Source: Neptunomonas japonica DSM 18939
Lineage (GTDB): Bacteria; Pseudomonadota; Gammaproteobacteria; Pseudomonadales; Balneatricaceae
DNA length: 64,000 bases
Assembly (NCBI RefSeq): GCF_000422765.1
Contig: NZ_AUGR01000019.1
Coordinates: 1 to 64,000 of the forward strand
Reading direction: 5' to 3'
A model generated the notes under the pieces. It worked only from the letters and a program-made list of their open reading frames with translations. It was not told the origin of the DNA and searched no databases. Made by a program: the position numbers and the translations under genes. Below, piece by piece: positions 59,286 to 64,000 of the stretch. Position 1 is the stretch's first letter; each line of letters begins with the position of its first letter.

Positions 59286-60926
59286 ATGCCGACCACGTAT
59301 GTAACCAAACAAGTATCAAAACTGGTGGCTGAGAATATCGCGCTGGCTGCCCCCAACTTCACCTTTGGCGCTTCTCATGGCGCGGGAACGCTAGGACCTA
59401 GCGGGGTTAACTTGGTGAGTGCTACATCAAATAGCTCACTGGATAAGCCAGATATTGTCCTGCATGTGCCTAAAAATATCGTAGGTGAGCTAGCGTTTTT
59501 CTTCAATGTTGTCTCATACGTCACATTGGATGGCATTCTGTATAGCAACTTTAATCCGATCACCGGTATTGGTAAGGCGTGTGGTGCCTTTGATCGAGCA
59601 AACGGCATCATTAAAATAGCGGGAAGTGTCGCGGGCAGCTACGGCATGAGTCGAGATGATACCTTCAAAATCATCAGCATGACGGTGGATGAGTTCTCTA
59701 GCAGTAAACGCCCTGCAGGGCATATCTCCTTCAGAACATCGATTTCAAACGTGAACTCCAGCTCATTGCAGATACGCGGTAGCCGCTACCAGATCCAGCA
59801 AGTGGCCGATGTAGATGAAAGCGCCGTGCCTTTTAACACCGAAGACTTTACCGCTGAAACCGCTTTCACTGTCACCGTTGATGTGGCCACCAACATGCTT
59901 ATTGGTGATGCCCAGGTCGATGGTGACTTTGATGGCGCTAACGGTACGGTGACGATATTCGGCCTGAATGGCTGGGTTATTGATCCTGATTCCATCCGCT
60001 ACGATGCCGTATCTGAAGTGCGCATGCCGATGAATGCCGAGCTATTAGGGCTTAATCCTGTACGCCTACCCTCTACCGGAAAAGTCCCCGTCATCAATAA
60101 CGGGGATACCTTAGTGATTTTTAACGAAGAGGATCAAGTCGTGGTGCCGGTAGCCGGTGCAACCGTGAGTTGTGGCCGTGTTGATGTGGCGCTAATGGAA
60201 GTGATCGATTCCCAAGGGCTGAGGCTGGATTACCACCAATACACGGTTGACCGTGACTTAGGTGAGCTGACCTTTGAGAGCCCACTATCGCTTGTGGATA
60301 TATCGACCAACACTTTGATTGGCCCTTATAAGCTCGTTAACCGTATCGAAAATATGCGTCTCGCCAGCAACGTAGACATTACCGGCAACGTGTCAGTAAC
60401 AGCACCGCCAGACCGCGACTTCCCTGCAGGCTCAAAAGTGGGCAGTGCGCTTTTGTGGGGTGATACCGGCGCACGAGTGTTTAATTTCTTCCACCAAGAG
60501 AGCTGGAATTCTGGTTCTCCGGTTTGGTCAGACACCCGTATTGGTGATGACACTACAGCCAAATATGACGCCATCAATAATCCCTTTGAGATCGTCAATA
60601 AAGGCTCAATGTCTGAGCGTTGGACGATTCGTTTTATCAGCTCAATCAATATCCAAGTGATAGGCGAAAAGCTCGGTGTGGTGCTGGATAACCATTCAAT
60701 CTCTATTACAGACAACGATATCTCACCGATCAACCCAGCCACCGGCACGCCTTATTTTATTATTCGCCAAGCGGGTTTTGGTGCGGGATGGGTCACTAAT
60801 AATGTGATTCGATTTAATACCGACGGTGCTAGCCCAAATATGTGGGCGATACGCACAACACAACCAGGGGCAGCAACCGAAAGCAAAGACTCAATCGAGA
60901 TTGAAGTGCGCGGAGATGCTAACTAA
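59286..60926 (+). CDS. Tail protein (B3-like), beta-rich
   Basis: This is a 546-residue protein. Repeated beta strands and acidic loops are present throughout (NLVSATSNSSLDKPDIVLHV, VSYVTLDGILYSNFNPITGI), with a conserved-looking Gly-rich C terminus. It overlaps the following gene by one base. A structural tail tip or fibre-base role is likely from its context. Confidence 0.72.
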   Translation: MPTTYVTKQVSKLVAENIALAAPNFTFGASHGAGTLGPSGVNLVSATSNSSLDKPDIVLHVPKNIVGELAFFFNVVSYVTLDGILYSNFNPITGIGKACGAFDRANGIIKIAGSVAGSYGMSRDDTFKIISMTVDEFSSSKRPAGHISFRTSISNVNSSSLQIRGSRYQIQQVADVDESAVPFNTEDFTAETAFTVTVDVATNMLIGDAQVDGDFDGANGTVTIFGLNGWVIDPDSIRYDAVSEVRMPMNAELLGLNPVRLPSTGKVPVINNGDTLVIFNEEDQVVVPVAGATVSCGRVDVALMEVIDSQGLRLDYHQYTVDRDLGELTFESPLSLVDISTNTLIGPYKLVNRIENMRLASNVDITGNVSVTAPPDRDFPAGSKVGSALLWGDTGARVFNFFHQESWNSGSPVWSDTRIGDDTTAKYDAINNPFEIVNKGSMSERWTIRFISSINIQVIGEKLGVVLDNHSISITDNDISPINPATGTPYFIIRQAGFGAGWVTNNVIRFNTDGASPNMWAIRTTQPGAATESKDSIEIEVRGDAN

Positions 60927-61777
60927 TGCTACCAGGCGGTGATTTTAGTTATTTAATCAATAGTGCGGCTATGTCCGGCGCTCGCTCATATCCTGCTTGG
61001 GACTCAACCAATACGGCTCACGAATTTTGGGAAACAAACTTTGGCCCGATGATTAATACCGGCGCTTTTCGGTATGCAAAATCAACAGGTGCAGCCTCTA
61101 CGGGTGTTTGGGCTCAAGACATCAACACGTTTAATGTGGGCTGGGAACTTGAAGTCCATTGCTCTAACGGTACTTGGTCTAACGATAAGTGCGATTTTGA
61201 TATTGAGTTTTTAGATAACAGCAATAACGTTATCGCCGCACTTAGAGGCCGCGCAGATGGAAACTACCGCCACGGTTTATGGTATGGGCCAAGCCTCGCC
61301 TCACTCACCAAAGCATTGCAGTCGGGGTCATACCCAAGAACCAATGGCATTCTAACATTCAGTAATACGTCTATTATTTGGACGCACGACGCCGCAGACC
61401 CACACCAAAATCAAAGTTTTACGCTGGCAGGCGTTGATATGAGTTCGGTCGTTAGAATGCGGCTAACCAATATGCTGGCAACGTCAACCCATACGGGCGG
61501 TTCGGGCGGCAGTGCTAATGTCATATTTCAGATAGTTGGCGGGGCTGCTCAGTACAATTTATCGGGAACCGTCACCCAAAACGGTGTGCCTTTAGAAACC
61601 ATAATCAATGTCTATGATGCGCAAACAGGCCTGCTGCTTAAAGTACTTAATTCAGATATCACAGGGCATTATCAACACACCGTTGCAAGCCAAGCGCCCG
61701 TTTACTTAACAGCCATAGCGCCGCCAGGTTATAGACCGCTTTCGCACGGCCCTATCGTGCCGAAAGCGAGGCCGTAA
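60926..61777 (+). CDS. Tail protein with C-terminal carboxypeptidase-regulatory-like domain
   Basis: This is a 283-residue protein. The first part is a jelly-roll-like beta domain (NTFNVGWELEVHCSNGTWSN, DIEFLDNSNNVIAALRGRAD). The last 80 residues (YNLSGTVTQNGVPLETIINV, ITGHYQHTVASQAPVYLTAI) have the Ig-like fold of carboxypeptidase regulatory domains. Such domains often decorate phage tails and can bind surfaces. It overlaps both neighbours by one base. Confidence 0.75.
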   Translation: MLPGGDFSYLINSAAMSGARSYPAWDSTNTAHEFWETNFGPMINTGAFRYAKSTGAASTGVWAQDINTFNVGWELEVHCSNGTWSNDKCDFDIEFLDNSNNVIAALRGRADGNYRHGLWYGPSLASLTKALQSGSYPRTNGILTFSNTSIIWTHDAADPHQNQSFTLAGVDMSSVVRMRLTNMLATSTHTGGSGGSANVIFQIVGGAAQYNLSGTVTQNGVPLETIINVYDAQTGLLLKVLNSDITGHYQHTVASQAPVYLTAIAPPGYRPLSHGPIVPKARP

Positions 61778-62268
61778 TGAGTTATACCCCGCCGCTAGGT
61801 GATACGGTTGATTTTGAATTCAACCAAGACCCATCAATTGAGCCGACCTATCATGCATGGGTGCGCGGAACAGTGACCAAGTACAATGAGCCCATAGCAT
61901 TAAAGGTGACTGCCTTCGCTGTTTTGGGCTCCCCAAAGATAGTGGGTGAAGCCACTACCGACCCATTAACGGGCACGTATGAAATCGATGTCGCGCCGCA
62001 TATCGGTGAAGTGATGGTGGTTGCGGCGATGGACTATGGCGCGCAGTGGTCGCCTAATATGCTCATTCAACACGCGGGTAAGGTCATTCATCCGCCTGCA
62101 CCTAACCGCTATATCTATGTCTCTTTAGTGCCTGGCGTATGCGGCAGCGCAGAACCTAATTGGCCAACAAGCGGCAACATCACGTCGGGGGATGTGATCT
62201 TCACGGCACAGCCATTGTTTGAGCCGTTGGCCGGTGGGTATTTGAAACCCACTATCGAGATGAAGTAG
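61777..62268 (+). CDS. Small tail protein with carboxypeptidase-regulatory-like domain
   Basis: This 163-residue protein starts in the TAATG overlap. WVRGTVTKYNEPIALKVTAF and TDPLTGTYEIDVAPHIGEVM again give a carboxypeptidase-regulatory/Ig-like fold, followed by a beta C terminus (YIYVSLVPGVCG). The repeated use of this domain in adjacent genes suggests a tail adhesin module. It ends in TAGTG overlap with the next gene. Confidence 0.72.
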   Translation: MSYTPPLGDTVDFEFNQDPSIEPTYHAWVRGTVTKYNEPIALKVTAFAVLGSPKIVGEATTDPLTGTYEIDVAPHIGEVMVVAAMDYGAQWSPNMLIQHAGKVIHPPAPNRYIYVSLVPGVCGSAEPNWPTSGNITSGDVIFTAQPLFEPLAGGYLKPTIEMK

Positions 62269-63989
62269 TGCCCTTACTTATTGCGGGGGCGGCTTCTTCC
62301 TGGAAGAAGGTTGATACAACGGTGAGCGATGGTATATCTGCAGGCTACGAAAAAGCCACGCCACAAGATAAAACCTCCTCAATGGAATGGGTAAAGCCAG
62401 TGCCAAAACAGGCGCTAAATGCCTTGGCATACAAACCTATTCCGAAAGTCGATACTGGTACAGCGTTAGTGTTTGGCTCGATTATCAAAGCCATTGATAG
62501 TCAAACGCTGCACCCTATTGCGGCTATCTATCCGACGGATAATACAGACGGGCTAGCTTACGGGGATGTTATCCACCCCAATGATTTACAGGCATTCACC
62601 CCGTTTTATGGCGCGCTACCGGCTAAAGATTGTTTGTGGTCGCATGACTATCACTCGGTTTATCGCTTTAAAACTAAGCCTCATCGGGTTGTTTATGAGT
62701 TCTATATCCCCTCGTTTAATTTGGGGTATGTGGGGGCGACAGCGAAGCTCTCATTTAACTTTAAAGATCCTGAAACCAAAGAGCCTCACTCGTTGCTCTC
62801 TCCGGTTGATGGGAGTGCGAGCGCTTCATGGGATAGCACCAGAAAAGTAGACGCTTATACAAACACCCAATACGGCCATTCACGCCATCGTGCCATTATT
62901 GCTGGCCCATATCGTACCGTCTTTTTAGTGCCAGAACCTGAGCCAGTAGACCCTGATCCAGATCCAACAGACCCGCCCGTATTAGAGAAGGTAGTCCATA
63001 TTATGAACATTGTTAATTTAGTCTCGCTGCCAGATCTAACGCCTATCGCGTTTAGCCAGGCAACGCTCAGCCGCGATATCGACTCGTATGCCTGGACGCT
63101 TAATGCCAGTCTAATGAACCAGGCGAGTGTTGATCTTATCTCACCACGGGGCGGCATGATTAAAGAGATAAGGCTTACGATTAATGGCGATGTATGGGAG
63201 TTCTTTGTCTCTAAAATCAGCGAGACAGATCGCTTTGCGAATAAGACATGGACAGTGGCTGCCTACAGTAAAAGTAAGCTGCTCTCATCACCCTATAGCG
63301 TACAAAAGACACATACCGAAAGCAGTGGATCTACCGCCGCTCAGATAGCCACTAACGAGCTGTTTGGTAGCGGCTTTACACTCAACTGGAATGCGCCTGA
63401 CTGGTCGATCCCTGCCAATGTATTCAGCTACAGCGCCAAAGCACCCATTGCCTCAGTGTTGAGCCTAACCAATGCCATTGGTGCGGTGATTGTCCCGCAT
63501 CCTGCTAATAAAGAACTAACAGTAAAACCGCGCTTTACGCATTCGGCCTGGCACTGGGACAGCGCCACAGAAGACCGCACCATCCCTCGCGCACTGTTTA
63601 GCGAGATGTCAGAAGAGTATCAGCCACAAATCAAATACAACGCCGTGTACGTGGCCGGTCAAGAATACGGTGCATTGGCTAAGGTGAAACAACTGGGCAC
63701 CGCAGGCGATAGCCTATTACCCGATATAGTGGATAACTTGCTCACGGATGCCATTGCCAACACCGAGCGAGGCCGAATAGAACTCTCTAAATCTGGTCAT
63801 AAAGAAGTCTTCAGCGGGCGTATCTTCTACGACCAAGCGGCTGGTTTTGTGGATATAGGCGAGCTGGTAAAAATCGTTGCGGGCGACGGCACCAGCTGGA
63901 AAGGTGTCGCCACCGCTAACAGTATCGCTATCTCTAAAATGGGGGCCGTGGTGTACCAAAACCTAAGCATACTGAGGCACTACGAATGA
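62268..63989 (+). CDS. Tail hub/tip protein, gp27-like C-terminal domain
   Basis: The 573-residue product starts at GTG in the TAGTG overlap. The N-terminal half (about 1-230) is beta-rich. A Pro/Asp linker (residues 222-238, PEPVDPDPDPTDPP) joins it to a hub-like domain (about 250-573) with IRLTINGDVWEFFVSKISET, TWTVAAYSKSKLLSSPYSVQ and VKIVAGDGTSWKGVATANSI, similar to gp27/gp44-type tail hubs. It overlaps the next gene as ATGA. Confidence 0.8.
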   Translation: MPLLIAGAASSWKKVDTTVSDGISAGYEKATPQDKTSSMEWVKPVPKQALNALAYKPIPKVDTGTALVFGSIIKAIDSQTLHPIAAIYPTDNTDGLAYGDVIHPNDLQAFTPFYGALPAKDCLWSHDYHSVYRFKTKPHRVVYEFYIPSFNLGYVGATAKLSFNFKDPETKEPHSLLSPVDGSASASWDSTRKVDAYTNTQYGHSRHRAIIAGPYRTVFLVPEPEPVDPDPDPTDPPVLEKVVHIMNIVNLVSLPDLTPIAFSQATLSRDIDSYAWTLNASLMNQASVDLISPRGGMIKEIRLTINGDVWEFFVSKISETDRFANKTWTVAAYSKSKLLSSPYSVQKTHTESSGSTAAQIATNELFGSGFTLNWNAPDWSIPANVFSYSAKAPIASVLSLTNAIGAVIVPHPANKELTVKPRFTHSAWHWDSATEDRTIPRALFSEMSEEYQPQIKYNAVYVAGQEYGALAKVKQLGTAGDSLLPDIVDNLLTDAIANTERGRIELSKSGHKEVFSGRIFYDQAAGFVDIGELVKIVAGDGTSWKGVATANSIAISKMGAVVYQNLSILRHYE

Positions 63990-64000
63990 ACGTATTCTCA
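63986..64000 (+). CDS. Partial tail gene running off the right edge
   Basis: ATG at 63986 overlaps the preceding stop (ATGA) and opens MNVFS before the window ends. The tight coupling matches the other tail genes. Nothing more can be said. Confidence 0.6.

Overview
The window looks like chromosomal DNA of a gammaproteobacterium, probably a marine one. That placement is inferred from the rRNA leader (boxB-like hairpin, then boxA CTCTTTAACA), the tRNA-Leu(UAA), the gene families and the moderate GC content; no species is claimed. It has three parts. (1) Positions 1-735 hold the promoters and leader of an rRNA operon read leftward off the window edge, a (GATA)17 microsatellite and a tRNA-Leu gene.

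(2) Positions 840-32843 (all minus strand) hold a complete-looking locus for an extracellular contractile injection system (eCIS, a phage-tail-like particle). Read 5' to 3' it encodes a small leader protein, sheath, tube, a T4 gp26-like hub chaperone, a repeat-rich linker protein, a DUF4255 tail terminator, a tandem AAA+ ATPase, a small protein, two DUF4157 proteins (one with an M35-like metalloprotease end), a subtilase with two P domains, hub/LysM/gpD/gpV spike proteins, a PAAR-like tip, gp25, two gpJ-type baseplate proteins, a gpI-like protein, a DUF6519/beta-helix fibre candidate and a LysM-like protein. Upstream lie a sigma54 activator gene (GAYTDA variant) and an alpha/beta hydrolase gene. 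Between the activator gene and the operon sit three 10-bp repeats at exact 20-bp spacing, one of which starts a perfect inverted repeat; these are good candidate activator sites. No separate tape-measure gene is visible, but one baseplate protein has a helix-rich insertion of roughly 450 residues.

(3) From about 33.9 kb to the right edge lies a Mu-like transposable prophage. It has a LexA/CI-type repressor with three phased operator-like repeats, a Ner-like regulator, MuA and MuB transposition proteins, an early operon (DUF3164, GemA) and a Mor-type activator. These are followed by a Mu-type head module (protease with nested scaffold, decoration protein, major capsid protein, gp35/gp36/gp37-like proteins) and a B3/D3112-like non-contractile tail module that continues past position 64000.

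Two accessory zones interrupt the prophage. Between GemA and Mor (about 42.0-46.2 kb) is an AT-rich group of small membrane or secreted proteins in which at least two integron-type attC sites delimit gene cassettes, with no integron integrase in the window. Between Mor and the protease (47.2-49.8 kb), where lysis, terminase, portal and gp30/F genes would be expected, there is instead a KAP-family P-loop NTPase and a membrane/coiled-coil protein. The element therefore appears, within this window, to lack packaging and lysis genes.
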